A program made the position numbers and the translations under genes. From Thalassotalea algicola (GTDB lineage Bacteria > Pseudomonadota > Gammaproteobacteria > Enterobacterales > Alteromonadaceae), in contig NZ_JABBXH010000002.1 of assembly GCF_012932965.1 (NCBI RefSeq), forward strand, positions 768,623 through 832,622: 64,000 nt of DNA, written 5' to 3'. Positions within the stretch are counted from its first letter, which is position 1; every line of letters begins with the position of its first letter. Under the pieces are notes generated by a model. The model did no database searches, had not been told where the DNA came from, and worked only from the letters and a program-made list of their open reading frames with translations. Shown here piece by piece: positions 26,910 to 37,130 of this stretch.

Positions 26910-27541
26910 TATTTAAGGCCACAACCTCTAAGAATAAAATCTGTTAAAAATTGAGTAACTTGCTCTTCATCTTCTTGTTCGTAGTCAGCACGATTCATCA
27001 CAGTTAAAATTTGCGTTTCAAAATCAGCATAATGTTGAGTAGTAGACCAAATTAAGAAAATAAGGTTGTACGGATCGACTTCTGCCATTTCGCCATTATC
27101 AATCCATGTTTGAAATAATGCCGCTTTATCTCTAACCCACTTTCTTAGGTATGTGCGAGCAAACTCTTTTAAATGTTGAGCACCTTGGATAATTTCCATG
27201 GCGTAAATTTTTGAAGCGCTAGGGTGTTTAAAAGACATTCTAACTTTGGAAGCGATAAATTTCTCAATGGCCACTTTGGGACCATCGGCAGCATCTATAT
27301 CGCCAATTCCCTCATCCCACATATCTAATGTTTGCTCTAAAACTGCATGATAGATATTTTCTTTATTCTTAAAATAATAAAGGATGTTTGCCTTGGGTAA
27401 ACCGGCACGGTCTGCAATCGATTGAACCGTTGCTCCTCTATATCCTTGTAAAATGAATTCTTCTTGCGCTGCGGCTAATATTTTCGCTTCACTTTGCGCA
27501 CGAATTTTTCCTTGTTTTGATTCTTTTTTTGCTTCGCTCAT
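26909..27541 (-). CDS. RutR-like TetR family transcription regulator
   Basis: A 210-residue regulator. The N-terminal HTH is KILAAAQEEFILQGYRGATVQSIADRAGLPKANILYYFKNKENIY, and the ligand-binding part carries YNLIFLIWSTTQHYADFETQ, which matches the RutR C-terminal block (HLIFMIWASTQHYADF). RutR in E. coli senses uracil or thymine and binds TTGACCA-nn-TGGTCAA. Three such boxes lie in its own promoter region and three more in the nucleoside locus. It is therefore the best candidate for the local master regulator. Ligand and direction of control are inferred. Confidence 0.88.
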   Translation of the reverse strand: MSEAKKESKQGKIRAQSEAKILAAAQEEFILQGYRGATVQSIADRAGLPKANILYYFKNKENIYHAVLEQTLDMWDEGIGDIDAADGPKVAIEKFIASKVRMSFKHPSASKIYAMEIIQGAQHLKEFARTYLRKWVRDKAALFQTWIDNGEMAEVDPYNLIFLIWSTTQHYADFETQILTVMNRADYEQEDEEQVTQFLTDFILRGCGLK

Positions 27542-27631
27542 TCTTGAGGTAACCGTTTGTTGACCAATAGGTATAGTTTTTAATTCTGTAAGCGCCTAAG
27601 TCTACACGAGAAATTGTAAATTAAATAGAGA

Positions 27632-27647
27632 TTAACCAAATAGTCAA
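27632..27647. promoter_or_regulatory. RutR-type box 1 (TTAACCAAATAGTCAA)
   Basis: Differs at two positions from TTGACCA-nn-TGGTCAA. It is about 90 bases upstream of the TetR-family gene start, suiting autoregulation. Confidence 0.55.
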
Positions 27648-27755
27648 AAAAACTTAAAGGTGTATTTATAAGCTTAAAATAGATGATTTAGCGCATTTAC
27701 AATTCATTAACTAATTGATTTTTCATTTCTATGTCATATAGAACTATTGAAATAC

Positions 27756-27771
27756 ATGACCCTTTAGTCAA
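27756..27771. promoter_or_regulatory. RutR-type box 2 (ATGACCCTTTAGTCAA)
   Basis: Differs at three positions from the RutR consensus, so weaker. It sits midway in the intergenic region. Confidence 0.4.
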
Positions 27772-27913
27772 TAAAATAGATAAATTGTTCATCATTTATA
27801 GTAAATATTCAGACAAATGATGGTCTGACTTCTCTTGCATCCCTTTCTTATAGCGGACGGGTTCTTCTAAGCCTTTAAAAATGGCATAAGTGAAAAAAAA
27901 TTGTGCAAAAGTC

Positions 27914-27929
27914 TTGACCAAATAGACAA
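27914..27929. promoter_or_regulatory. RutR-type box 3 (TTGACCAAATAGACAA)
   Basis: Differs at two positions from the consensus. It lies about 110 bases before the TonB-receptor start and may overlap a promoter, since TTGACC can also serve as a -35 element. Confidence 0.55.
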
Positions 27930-28041
27930 AGTGTAATGATTTTGTCATTTAATTCTGTTTTAATACATCCTGTAACATAAAGTCACAAAGTGTTTCGCTG
28001 TTTAAACACGAAATATAAAAATAAAACCAAGGAAAAGTAAG

Positions 28042-31000
28042 ATGAATAGTCATCGTCTCTCAAAATTGGCAGGTGCAGTCGTAGTTGCGCTTGGCTTATC
28101 TACTTCTGCTATGGCAAATACCATCACTTCTGCAGTTAAAGGGCAGATAGTTGATAACAATGGTGCGCCAGCGACAGATACAACTATTACAATCACGCAC
28201 GTACCTTCAGGTACGAGTAAAACAATTGCAGTTAACCAGTCAGGTAGCTTCTCTACTAAAGGTTTACGTGTAGGTGGTCCATACACGATTGTTGTTGATT
28301 CTGAATCATTAGAAGATCAAGTAATCAATGACGTATACCTAACCGTTGCAGAAACTTACCCACTGAATGTTTCTTTAAATCCAATTTCTGATGTTGAACG
28401 CATCGAAGTTACAGGCCGAGTAATCAGCGCAAATGCTGGTGGTACAGGTCCTGCAACACACTTTGGTTTAGAGCAGCTAGAAAACCTTCCTGCGATTAAC
28501 CGTGATATCACTGATATTGTTCGTGTTGACCCACGCGTTTACGTTGATGAAACTAGCTCGAACGCTATTCAGTGTGGTGGTGCACACCCTAGATTTAACT
28601 CTTTAACGTTAGATGGCGTTCGTATGAATGACCGTTTTGGTCTAAATAGTAGTGGTTACCCTACAGAGCGTATTCCATTCTCATATGATGCTATTGAACA
28701 GGTAGCTGTTGAATTAGCTCCTTTTGATGTTAACTACGGTGGTTTTACAGCTTGTAACATCAATGCAGTAACTAAGTCTGGTACTAACGAAATTAAAGGT
28801 GGTTTCTTCTACGACTACACTTCAGACTCTTTAAAGGGTGACAAAGTAGATGGTGAAGACGTAGATAACGGTGATTACACAGAAGAGCGTTACGGTTTCA
28901 ATGTTGGTCTTCCAATTATTGAAGACGAACTTTTCTTGTTCGTAGCATATGAAAAATTAGAAGGTGCTGAGTTATTTACTTACCCAGGTTTAGGTAACTC
29001 TGTAACACAAAGTGATCTTGATCGTATTGGTCAAATTTCCAATAGTTTATATGGTTATGATATTGGTAGTACTCCAGCGAGTATGCCGGTAGAAGATGAA
29101 AAAGTTTTAGTTAAAGTTGACTGGAACATTAACGACGCTCATCGTGCAGCTTTCGTATATAACTACAATGACGGTTTCTCTTTAAGTCAATCTGATGACT
29201 GGGCGGTTACCCTTGATAGTCACTTCTACGAACGTGGTGCTGAATTTACCTCTCTTGTTGGTTCATTATATTCAGACTGGAGCGATAGTTTCTCTACTGA
29301 AGTTCGTGTCGAGTCTTCAGACTTAGATAATCGTCAAGAGTCTTTAGATGCAGCGTCTAGCTTCGCTGAAGTTCAAATCCGTCATAATGGTAATACTATT
29401 TTCTTAGGTCCTGATGATTCTCGTCAATCAAATGACCTTAACTGGGAAAATTTATCGTTTAAAGTTTCTGGTACATATTACCTAGATGACCATGAGATCT
29501 CAGCTGGTATTGAGTATGAAGATTTAGAAATCTTCAATTTATTCATGCAGCATACTCAAGGTGAATACCGCTTTGATAGTATTGATGATTTCGAAGCTGG
29601 TACTCCAGCACGTATTTACTACAATAACTCAGCAGGTACCAATGATCCTAACGATGTTGCAGCGAGCTTTGCATACCAACAGACATCGCTTTACATCCAA
29701 GACGTTTGGTCACTAGATGAGTATGACTTAACTCTTACAATGGGTATTCGTTACGACAAATACTCTGGCGATGACAAACCTCGTTTCAACCAAAACTTCC
29801 AAGATCGTTACGGATTTGCCAACAACGGGAACTTTGATGGCCTTGATTTATGGCAACCTCGTTTTGGTTTTAACTGGATAGCAAGTGAGCAGTTAGAAGT
29901 ACGTGGTGGCTTCGGATTATTCTCAGGTGGTAACCCGAATGTTTGGTTATCAAACAGTTACTCAAACGATGGTTTAGTACAAATTGGTTTACAAGACAGA
30001 TCTCGTGAATCTTTATTTGATAAAGAGTTAACTGGCGAAGGTCGTCCAATTTATGATATTCCTCAGGCACTTTACGATACGATTGCTGGTATTCCAGAAG
30101 GCTCAGGTGATGGTGATGTAAATGCTATCGATCCTAACTTTGAAATTCCATCTGAGTGGAAATATTCACTTGGAGCGACTTATGTTACTGAAGATAACTA
30201 CATCTTTAGTACTGACGTAATTTACACCAAGAAGAAAGATGCAGCGTTAATTAATAACATTGCATATGACTACTCTGGTGATGTAGCACCTGACGGGCGT
30301 CCAATGTACGAGCAAACTGTATCAGGTCGTTTCTCTGACTTTATGCTAACGAATGTTGATGGTGATAGTGGTGAGTCTACCGTACTTTCTTTCACTGTTA
30401 GCAAAGACTTCGAAAATGGCTTTGATGCATCGTTTGGCTACTCACACATTGACTCTGAAGATGTAAGTCCTATGACAAGCTCTGTAGCGGGTTCAAACTT
30501 CTCGTACTTTGCACGTACTGATTCAAATAACCCAGGTGTTGCAACTTCGGATTACGTAATTCCACAACGCTTTACGTTAAATTTAGGTTACAACGTAGAG
30601 TTATTTGATGGTTACTCAACTCGCTTCTCAATCTTTGCTTCACGTAGTGAAGGTAAGCCTATTTCATACACTTTTAATCGCTCAGACCGTGAGTTTGGTG
30701 ATTCAAACTGGTCAAACAGTAGCCAGTTAATGTATGTGCCAACATTCAACGATCCGTTAGTTACTTATGACGGTATGGATGAAGCTAGCTTCCAAGATTG
30801 GATCGAAAGTGTAGGTCTTGATAAGTACCGTGGTAAAATTGCTCCTCGTAACGAGTTAGATGCTGGCTGGTGGACTAAAGTTGACTTCCGTATTAGCCAA
30901 GAGATCCCTGGTTTCATGGATGGTCATAAAGGTAAGGTGTTCTTCGTAATTAAGAACTTAGGTAACTTACTTAATGATGAGTGGGGTGTGTTAAAGCAGT

Positions 31001-31146
31001 ATAACTTTAGTACACAAAGTATTGTTAATGCTGAAATTGACGGAGCTACTAATACTTATGTATATAGTGACTTCTTCAAGCCTGAAGCAACAGTACAACC
31101 AGCATCTTTATATGAAATCCGTATGGGTATCTCATATAAGTTCTAA
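28042..31146 (+). CDS. TonB-dependent receptor with N-terminal carboxypeptidase-regulatory-like domain (Oar type)
   Basis: A 1034-residue outer-membrane protein. It has a signal peptide (about 1-25, cleaved after AMA), a beta-sandwich domain (about 30-113, AVKGQIVDNNGAPATDTTITI), a plug domain (VERIEVTGR, LDGVRMNDRFG, VELAPFDVNYGGFTACNINAVTKSGTNE), then a large beta barrel ending in IRMGISYKF, with terminal Phe as usual for outer-membrane proteins. Two Cys are in the plug (QCGG and TACN). AAGGAAAAG precedes the ATG. The ligand is unknown; the divergent regulator and location suggest nucleotides, oligonucleotides or DNA. Confidence 0.88.
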   Translation: MNSHRLSKLAGAVVVALGLSTSAMANTITSAVKGQIVDNNGAPATDTTITITHVPSGTSKTIAVNQSGSFSTKGLRVGGPYTIVVDSESLEDQVINDVYLTVAETYPLNVSLNPISDVERIEVTGRVISANAGGTGPATHFGLEQLENLPAINRDITDIVRVDPRVYVDETSSNAIQCGGAHPRFNSLTLDGVRMNDRFGLNSSGYPTERIPFSYDAIEQVAVELAPFDVNYGGFTACNINAVTKSGTNEIKGGFFYDYTSDSLKGDKVDGEDVDNGDYTEERYGFNVGLPIIEDELFLFVAYEKLEGAELFTYPGLGNSVTQSDLDRIGQISNSLYGYDIGSTPASMPVEDEKVLVKVDWNINDAHRAAFVYNYNDGFSLSQSDDWAVTLDSHFYERGAEFTSLVGSLYSDWSDSFSTEVRVESSDLDNRQESLDAASSFAEVQIRHNGNTIFLGPDDSRQSNDLNWENLSFKVSGTYYLDDHEISAGIEYEDLEIFNLFMQHTQGEYRFDSIDDFEAGTPARIYYNNSAGTNDPNDVAASFAYQQTSLYIQDVWSLDEYDLTLTMGIRYDKYSGDDKPRFNQNFQDRYGFANNGNFDGLDLWQPRFGFNWIASEQLEVRGGFGLFSGGNPNVWLSNSYSNDGLVQIGLQDRSRESLFDKELTGEGRPIYDIPQALYDTIAGIPEGSGDGDVNAIDPNFEIPSEWKYSLGATYVTEDNYIFSTDVIYTKKKDAALINNIAYDYSGDVAPDGRPMYEQTVSGRFSDFMLTNVDGDSGESTVLSFTVSKDFENGFDASFGYSHIDSEDVSPMTSSVAGSNFSYFARTDSNNPGVATSDYVIPQRFTLNLGYNVELFDGYSTRFSIFASRSEGKPISYTFNRSDREFGDSNWSNSSQLMYVPTFNDPLVTYDGMDEASFQDWIESVGLDKYRGKIAPRNELDAGWWTKVDFRISQEIPGFMDGHKGKVFFVIKNLGNLLNDEWGVLKQYNFSTQSIVNAEIDGATNTYVYSDFFKPEATVQPASLYEIRMGISYKF

Positions 31147-31172
31147 TCACTTTAAATAAAGTGTAAAACGTT

Positions 31173-31202
31173 AAAAACCGCACATTACTGTGCGGTTTTT
31201 TG
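31173..31202 (+). terminator. Rho-independent terminator of the TonB receptor
   Basis: CCGCACA (31178-31184) pairs with TGTGCGG (31189-31195) around TTAC and is followed by T6. Confidence 0.88.
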
Positions 31203-31244
31203 TTTTATGACTAGCAATTATTTTAACACTGCATTACTATTGAG

Positions 31245-31260
31245 TTGACCATTTGGTCAG
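31245..31260. promoter_or_regulatory. RutR-type box 4 before cdd (TTGACCATTTGGTCAG)
   Basis: Fifteen of sixteen positions fit TTGACCA-nn-TGGTCAA, giving a near-perfect palindrome. It ends 32 bases before the cdd start, where bound regulator would block transcription. Confidence 0.75.
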
Positions 31261-31292
31261 GAAGTTTGTAAAAATAAAAGGTATAACAACTT

Positions 31293-31697
31293 ATGAGCTC
31301 AATTGACTGGCAAAGGCTTATGCAAATGGCGAAACAAGCATATGAAAATGCGTATGCGCCATATAGCAATTTCAAAGTAGGAGCGGCAGCTATTGATGAC
31401 GAAGATAATCGTTTCTGTGGTTGTAATGTAGAGAATGCATCATATGGCTTAACAGTATGTGCAGAGCGTAATTGTTTCGCTCAGCTTATTGTTAACGGTG
31501 CAACCACTGCTAAAGCGTTAGTAGTGTATACCGAGCAAGAAAAGCTTACACCGCCATGTGGAGCATGTCGACAGGTCATTGTTGAATTTATGGCGCCTGA
31601 CGCACAAGTAAAAGCTATGAATCATTTGGCACAAGAAAAAACCTGGTCGGTAAAAGAGCTGTTACCCGACGCCTTTACTCCAAAAGATTTAACTTAA
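31293..31697 (+). CDS. cdd: Cytidine deaminase
   Basis: A 134-residue, short homotetrameric-type deaminase converting (deoxy)cytidine to (deoxy)uridine. The zinc and catalytic motifs are VENASYGLTVCAERN (first Cys ligand and catalytic Glu) and PPCGACRQ (two Cys ligands). The N-terminal AYAPYSNFKVGAA is typical. It is 10 bases ahead of deoA, so the two form an operon under RutR-type box 4. Confidence 0.95.
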   Translation: MSSIDWQRLMQMAKQAYENAYAPYSNFKVGAAAIDDEDNRFCGCNVENASYGLTVCAERNCFAQLIVNGATTAKALVVYTEQEKLTPPCGACRQVIVEFMAPDAQVKAMNHLAQEKTWSVKELLPDAFTPKDLT

Positions 31698-31707
31698 AGG
31701 ATTTTCA

Positions 31708-33021
31708 ATGTTATTACCGCAAGAAGTGATTCGTGTTAAACGCAATGGTGATGCGTTAACAAAAGAACAAATTCAATATTTTGTTGATGGTATTACTAAC
31801 GGCAAATTTAATGATGCGCAAGTTGGCTCTATGGCGATGGCGATATTCCAGCGTGGTATGAATACAGATGAAATTGTTCACTTCACGCAGGCCATGATGC
31901 GCTCAGGCACTGTTTTATCTTGGCCTGAATTAGATAAGCCTGTAGTAGATAAGCACTCCACTGGTGGTGTTGGAGATAAAGTAAGCTTTATGTTGGCTGC
32001 AATTGTAAGTAGCTGTGGGGCTTATGTGCCGATGATTGCAGGTAGAGGACTTGGTCATACTGGTGGCACGGTTGATAAATTAGAGGCCATTAAAGGTTTT
32101 AATACTCAGCCTTCCATTCCAGAATTTAAAACGTTAGTTAAAGAACTTGGTATGGCTATTATTGGCCAAACGAGTAATTTAGCTCCTGCAGATAAACGCT
32201 TGTATGGTATTCGTGACATCACAGCGACAGTTGAGTCTATTCCGCTTATTACAGCGTCCATTTTATCGAAGAAGTTAGCGTCTGGGTTAGATGCGTTAAC
32301 AATGGATGTTAAAGTGGGTAATGGCGCCATGATGCATGATTTAGAAAGTGCTACGGCTCTTGCGCAGAGTATCGCAAATGTCGCGAATGGGGCAGGTGTG
32401 AAGACACAAGCCATCATTACCGACATGAACCAAATATTGGGTGATAGCGCGGGTAACGCATTGGAAATCGTAGAAACCGTTGATTATTTAACGGGTAAAT
32501 ATCGTGAGCCTAGATTACATAAAGTAGTTGTTCGACTAGCGCAAAGTATGCTGTTTAATACTGGCTTGGCAACAAATGATGAGCAAGCGTTAACTATGAT
32601 AAATCAAGCGTTAGATTCAGGGCGAGCTGCAGAAAAGTTTTCTGTGATGATTGCCAGAATGGGGGGGCCAAATGATTTATTAGAAAATCCTTGGCAGTCT
32701 ATGTCTAAAGCTAATGTTGTACATGATTTAATTGCACCTGAATCTGGCTTTATAGCTGCAATGGAGACGCGAAAACTCGGTATGACAATTGTTGAAATGG
32801 GCGGTGGTCGTACAGGTAACGAACAGGCAATTGATCATAGTGTTGGCTTTGACAAGGTTCAACCTGTAGGTACTAAGGTCGACAGAGGCGATGTTATTGC
32901 GCGTATTCATGGTAAAGATCAGCAACAAGTTGCTTTAGCGAGTAAGCAGTACTTAGCAGCATTAGAGTTTAGTGATTCTCAGCAAGAATTTTTGCCGGAA
33001 GTTTATCGAGTGATTGATTAG
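31708..33021 (+). CDS. deoA: Thymidine phosphorylase
   Basis: A 437-residue enzyme that cleaves thymidine (and deoxyuridine) with phosphate to base and 2-deoxyribose 1-phosphate. Family signatures include VVDKHSTGGVGDKVSFMLAAIV, PMIAGRGLGHTGGTVDKLEAI, SKKLASGLDALTMDVKVG and the C-terminal EMGGGRT. Length matches E. coli DeoA (440). AAAGGA lies before the ATG. It is the second gene of the cdd-deoA operon; its product feeds DeoB and DeoC. Confidence 0.96.
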   Translation: MLLPQEVIRVKRNGDALTKEQIQYFVDGITNGKFNDAQVGSMAMAIFQRGMNTDEIVHFTQAMMRSGTVLSWPELDKPVVDKHSTGGVGDKVSFMLAAIVSSCGAYVPMIAGRGLGHTGGTVDKLEAIKGFNTQPSIPEFKTLVKELGMAIIGQTSNLAPADKRLYGIRDITATVESIPLITASILSKKLASGLDALTMDVKVGNGAMMHDLESATALAQSIANVANGAGVKTQAIITDMNQILGDSAGNALEIVETVDYLTGKYREPRLHKVVVRLAQSMLFNTGLATNDEQALTMINQALDSGRAAEKFSVMIARMGGPNDLLENPWQSMSKANVVHDLIAPESGFIAAMETRKLGMTIVEMGGGRTGNEQAIDHSVGFDKVQPVGTKVDRGDVIARIHGKDQQQVALASKQYLAALEFSDSQQEFLPEVYRVID

Positions 33022-33028
33022 TTCCAGC

Positions 33029-33060
33029 GAAAAAAAAAGCGGCTAAGCCGCTTTTTTTTG
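33029..33060. terminator. Bidirectional terminator between deoA and upp
   Basis: AAGCGGC and GCCGCTT flank a three-base loop, with A9 before and T8 after. The genes converge here. Confidence 0.9.
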
Positions 33061-33112
33061 GTCGCTTTTAGGTTGTTAAATTTAAGGTATTAAAATTTGA
33101 GATTCAGCGCGT

Positions 33113-33742
33113 TTAAGCGATTGTTCCGAATAGTTTATCGCCAGCATCACCTAATCCAGGCAAGATATAGCCTTGATCATTCAGTTTTTCATCTATAGAA
33201 GCTACGTATAGATCTACATCTGGATGAGCTGACTGCAACGCTTCTATACCTTCAGGGGCAGCCACTAAAAATAATGCAATGATACTTTTGCTACCCGTTG
33301 ATTTAAGTAACTCTATAGTTGCTAAAGCAGAGCCACCCGTTGCTAGCATAGGATCTATAATAATTGCGGTGCGCTCTTCGATATCAGCGACGATATTCTG
33401 ATAGTAACTTTCAGGTTGTAACGTTTCTTCATTACGTTTCAAGCCAACAACACTTATTTTTGCGCACGGTAAAATTTTAAGCGCTCCATCAAGCATACCT
33501 AAACCTGCACGTAAGATAGGAACTAAAGTTGGGTTCTTATTGGCTAAAATAGGTGCAGAAATAGTACCTGACCAACACGTGATAGGGGTTTGTTTTAATG
33601 CCAAATTTGTCGTTGCTTCGACTGTTAATATTGTCGCAATTTCGTTAGCTAATTCACGAAAAGACTTCACGGAAATACTTTCTTCTCGTAAAAGGCTTAC
33701 CTTATGTTTAACCAAAGGATGTTCGCTTGCAAAAACTGCCAT
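33113..33742 (-). CDS. upp: Uracil phosphoribosyltransferase
   Basis: A 209-residue enzyme joining uracil to PRPP to give UMP. Start MAVFASEHPLVKHKVSLLR at 33742 follows AGGA and equals the usual length (E. coli 208); a longer frame to 33808 is unsupported. The PRPP loop IIDPMLATGGSALATIELL and the GLGDAGDKLFGT C-terminus are conserved. It is the last gene of the udk-nupC-deoC-tdk-upp run. Confidence 0.95.
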   Translation of the reverse strand: MAVFASEHPLVKHKVSLLREESISVKSFRELANEIATILTVEATTNLALKQTPITCWSGTISAPILANKNPTLVPILRAGLGMLDGALKILPCAKISVVGLKRNEETLQPESYYQNIVADIEERTAIIIDPMLATGGSALATIELLKSTGSKSIIALFLVAAPEGIEALQSAHPDVDLYVASIDEKLNDQGYILPGLGDAGDKLFGTIA

Positions 33743-33808
33743 ATTAATTCCTGTTATTTGATTTGGTTCGCGCTTAAATAGATAACAAAAGTGTACTTTA
33801 AAGTACAT

Positions 33809-34387
33809 TTATTGCCAGACTAATTGTTTAAAATGGATACGACAAAGAGACTCATACCTGTCATTTCCTCCAACCTCTACTTGGTTGCCTGAAGTGACAG
33901 CAGCTCCTTTCTCATCAATTCTAACCACAAAATTGGCCTTTTTACCGCAATGACAAATCGTTTTAAGCTCGACCAATTTATCTGCCCATGCTAGTAGGGC
34001 GGCACTACCTGAAAAGGTATTACCTAAAAAATCTGTACGGATACCATATGCAAGCACTGGGATTTTTAGTAAGTCTACGACATCGGTTAATTGTTTCACT
34101 TGTTGCTCGGAGAGAAACTGCGATTCATCAATTAATAAACAGTCAACTTTGTGCTTTTGGTGTTCAGTTGCTGTTGCCTGATATAAATCGGTAGCGTTAT
34201 TGAATAGTTCGGCATCGGCATTAATGCCAAGTCGCGACGCAATTTTTCCTTGCTCAAAACGGTCGTCAATTTGTGCAGTATAAAGCATGCACCTCATACC
34301 GCGCTCTCGGTAGTTATAGGCAGATTGCAGCAAATGTGTAGATTTACCGGCATTCATTGCTGAATAATAAAAATATAATTGAGCCAT
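33809..34387 (-). CDS. tdk: Thymidine kinase
   Basis: A 192-residue type II thymidine kinase that phosphorylates thymidine and deoxyuridine. The P-loop [18 protein letters not shown] is at the start, [10 protein letters not shown] is the Walker B, and zinc ligands are in [10 protein letters not shown] and [21 protein letters not shown] is the lasso region. Gap to deoC is 16 bases. Confidence 0.95.
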   Translation of the reverse strand: MAQLYFYYSAMNAGKSTHLLQSAYNYRERGMRCMLYTAQIDDRFEQGKIASRLGINADAELFNNATDLYQATATEHQKHKVDCLLIDESQFLSEQQVKQLTDVVDLLKIPVLAYGIRTDFLGNTFSGSAALLAWADKLVELKTICHCGKKANFVVRIDEKGAAVTSGNQVEVGGNDRYESLCRIHFKQLVWQ

Positions 34388-34403
34388 CTAAATACTTTAT
34401 TGT

Positions 34404-35189
34404 TTAGTAGTTATTGGTATTAGTTTCGTTATTTGACTGGTGACCTAACGTCTCTAGTAAACTACTTAAAAGGCCACTGGCACCAAATCGAAATCGGTTA
34501 GCATCTACCCAATTGTCACCTAGTACAGCTTTAGCTTGCTTAATGTATTGGCGAGCATCTTCAGCAGTTTTTACGCCGCCTGCTGCTTTGAAGCCAACAG
34601 CAGGGTTTAGGTTTTTAATGACATTTAACATGATATTGGCTGCTTCAGGTGTCGCATTGACCGGTACTTTGCCGGTAGAGGTTTTAATAAAGTCTGCACC
34701 TGCTTCAATACAGATTTCACTCGCTTGCTGAATAAGTGCATCGGTAGTCAATTCACCACTTTCGATGATAACTTTAAGGGTTACTCCCGAGTCATGGCAC
34801 TCTTGTTTACACCGTTTAACCATTTCTAAACCAATAGTTGCATCACCCGCCATTAATGCTTTGTAGGGAAATACTAAATCAACTTCATCTGCGCCATAAG
34901 CGATGGCGGCTTTTGTTTCTGCTAATGCAATGGCTAGATTGTCACCGCCATTTGGAAAATTAGTTACTGTAGCTATTTTTATATCATTGGCATTAAGATC
35001 TGCTAGTGTTTGCTTCGCTAACGGAATAAAACGAGGGAAAATACAAATAGCTGCTGTATTGCCTGCTTTGCTATTTGCTTGCTGGCATAGGTGAACTATT
35101 TCTTCTGGAGTTTCTGAGTCGGTTAAGCTAGTTAAATCCATATAAGAAAGAGCTAGCTTTGCGTAATCTTGAATGGCTAAGTCAGTCAT
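34404..35189 (-). CDS. deoC: Deoxyribose-phosphate aldolase
   Basis: A 261-residue class I aldolase that splits 2-deoxyribose 5-phosphate into glyceraldehyde 3-phosphate and acetaldehyde. Typical segments are [44 protein letters not shown] and the Schiff-base region DFIKTSTGK, then GFKAAGGVK. Similar in length to E. coli DeoC (259). Gap to nupC is 15 bases, consistent with one transcript. Confidence 0.96.
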   Translation of the reverse strand: MTDLAIQDYAKLALSYMDLTSLTDSETPEEIVHLCQQANSKAGNTAAICIFPRFIPLAKQTLADLNANDIKIATVTNFPNGGDNLAIALAETKAAIAYGADEVDLVFPYKALMAGDATIGLEMVKRCKQECHDSGVTLKVIIESGELTTDALIQQASEICIEAGADFIKTSTGKVPVNATPEAANIMLNVIKNLNPAVGFKAAGGVKTAEDARQYIKQAKAVLGDNWVDANRFRFGASGLLSSLLETLGHQSNNETNTNNY

Positions 35190-35204
35190 TAGGTTTTCCT
35201 ACAG

Positions 35205-36452
35205 TTATAATCCAATAAATACGCCGGCAATGGCTGCACTCATGAGGTTTGCTAAGGTTGCCGCTAACATTGCTTTTACACCTAAACGAGCAATGTCAGG
35301 TCGACGACTAGGCGCCATAGAGCCAATGCCGCCAAGTAAAATGGCAATAGAGGATAGGTTGGCAAAGCCACAAAGCGCAAAAGTGATTATCGCTTGTGTT
35401 GATGCGCTTAGTGTTTCTTTTACTTCAACAAACTGAACATAGGCAAAAAATTCATTTACCACGACTTTTTGGCCGATAAAACTACCTGCTTGAAGCATTT
35501 CGTTAACCGGTACACCGATTATGAACGCAATTGGAGCAAACAAGTAACCCAGCATCCACTCGATAGTAATGCCTTCAAATCCAAGTAAGTTTCCTAACCC
35601 ATTTACCATGCTGTTTAGTAAGGCAATAAGGGCGATGAAAGCTAGCAACATAGCACCAACATTTACAGCAAGCTTTAAGCCTGATGCTGCACCAGATGCT
35701 GCTGCATCTATAACATTCGCTGGTTTCTCTTCTTCGGCTTCGTCAATATCAATGCTTTGTTCTTGACGAGTGTGAGACTCTGTTTCTGGCAAAATGATTT
35801 TAGCCATTAACAGTCCGCCTGGTGCTGCCATAAATGAAGCCGCGATCAAGTATTTTAAGTCGACCCCTAAGCCAGCATAGCCAGCCAAAACTGAACCAGC
35901 TACTGACGCTAAACCACCAACCATAATGGCAAACAGTTCTGATTGGCTCATGTTTTTAATATATGGTCTAACAACAAGAGGCGCTTCTGTTTGACCAACA
36001 AATATATTTGCAGTTGCCGACAGTGATTCTGGCTTGCTGGTTTTAAGTAGTTTTTGCAAACCACCCCCAATAACCATAACGACTTTTTGCATTACGTTTA
36101 AGTAATAAAGAACAGCAATTAAAGAAGAAAAGAAGATGATAACTGGCAGTACACGAATGGCGAAAACAAACCCAACACCATTATCAAACATCGCATCGGT
36201 TCCTAGCCCACCGAATAGGAAGTCAATACCAGCCTTGGCTGAATCAATAACATGTTGAACACCATTTGACATGGAGGCAAGTACATCTTTACCAAATGGA
36301 ATATATAAAACGAAAGCACCTAGAAATATTTGTAATGCAAAGGCAAAACCTACTGTTCGCCAGTTAATAGCACTTCGTTTATAAGATAAAGCAAACGCTA
36401 TTGCTAGCAACGCGAGTATCCCTAATACACCTCGTAATGCAGTTAAATCCAT
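35205..36452 (-). CDS. nupC: NupC-type nucleoside:cation symporter
   Basis: A 415-residue inner-membrane concentrative nucleoside transporter (CNT family). Conserved blocks include [78 protein letters not shown] and [13 protein letters not shown]. About ten membrane segments and a charged cytosolic loop (about 222-242) are visible. It would carry nucleosides, with the exact range unknown, and is cotranscribed with udk and deoC. Confidence 0.93.
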   Translation of the reverse strand: MDLTALRGVLGILALLAIAFALSYKRSAINWRTVGFAFALQIFLGAFVLYIPFGKDVLASMSNGVQHVIDSAKAGIDFLFGGLGTDAMFDNGVGFVFAIRVLPVIIFFSSLIAVLYYLNVMQKVVMVIGGGLQKLLKTSKPESLSATANIFVGQTEAPLVVRPYIKNMSQSELFAIMVGGLASVAGSVLAGYAGLGVDLKYLIAASFMAAPGGLLMAKIILPETESHTRQEQSIDIDEAEEEKPANVIDAAASGAASGLKLAVNVGAMLLAFIALIALLNSMVNGLGNLLGFEGITIEWMLGYLFAPIAFIIGVPVNEMLQAGSFIGQKVVVNEFFAYVQFVEVKETLSASTQAIITFALCGFANLSSIAILLGGIGSMAPSRRPDIARLGVKAMLAATLANLMSAAIAGVFIGL

Positions 36453-36470
36453 AAAATCCTCTTATTATTT

Positions 36471-37130
36471 TTATTGGCTAAGTTGGCGTATTTTTGCCTT
36501 AATGACTTCAATGGCCATTCTATTTTTGCCACCGCGGGTTATTACTATATCAGCATGTATTTTTGCTGGCTCGATAAATTGATAATACATGGGTCTAACG
36601 GTAGAAATGTACTGTTCAGTAATCGATTCAATCGTTCTATCTCTTTCAACTGTGTCACGTTCAATTCGTCTTAATAAACAAATATCAAGCGGGGTGTCCA
36701 TATAAACTTTAATATCGAAGCGATCTCGGAGATTTTTGTCAGTAAGCAGCATAATGCCTTCAATAAGCACTATTTTGGTTGGTTCAATGGTGTTGCTCTT
36801 TTCAGTTCTCGTATGATTTTTATAGCAATAAACAGGGCATTCAATCGATTGACTAGACACTAGCTGTTCTAGATGTTGGCTTAGCAATTCATGCTCAAAA
36901 GCTTTTGGGTGATCGTAGTTTGTTTTAACACGTTCCTCGAAGGGCATATGTGTTTGATCACGATAATAAGCATCTTCTTTTATTATTGCGATAGAGTTGG
37001 CTCCAAGCTCTGGCAATAGCTCGTCGTAAATAGTTTGTGCAAAAAGAGATTTGCCAGAAGCTGAAGCACCAACGATAGCGATAAATGTTGGTTTAGGAGA
37101 GTTTTCTTCGGGCATTTTAGTTTGATTCAT
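36471..37130 (-). CDS. udk: Uridine/cytidine kinase
   Basis: A 219-residue enzyme of the PRK/UPRTase-type P-loop kinases. Walker A is IVGASASGKSLFAQ, followed by IIKEDAYYRDQTHMPFEERVKTNYDHPKAF (substrate-binding Asp), VYCYKNHTR and LLIEGIMLL-type block VLIEGIMLL, and RRIERDTVERDR. It phosphorylates uridine and cytidine with a nucleoside triphosphate. First gene of the five-gene minus-strand operon, reading away from deoB. Confidence 0.93.
   Translation of the reverse strand: MNQTKMPEENSPKPTFIAIVGASASGKSLFAQTIYDELLPELGANSIAIIKEDAYYRDQTHMPFEERVKTNYDHPKAFEHELLSQHLEQLVSSQSIECPVYCYKNHTRTEKSNTIEPTKIVLIEGIMLLTDKNLRDRFDIKVYMDTPLDICLLRRIERDTVERDRTIESITEQYISTVRPMYYQFIEPAKIHADIVITRGGKNRMAIEVIKAKIRQLSQ

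Larger units (their letters stand above)
27542..28041. other. 500-bp intergenic region between the regulator and TonB-receptor genes
   Basis: I see no credible gene here on either strand. It holds three RutR-type boxes, a T/A-rich stretch and, before the receptor gene, AAGGAAAAG as ribosome site. It is a divergent promoter region. Confidence 0.7.

Noticed and set aside
33743-33808. Longer N-terminal extension of uracil phosphoribosyltransferase
   Set aside because: Family length and the ribosome site support the start at 33742.
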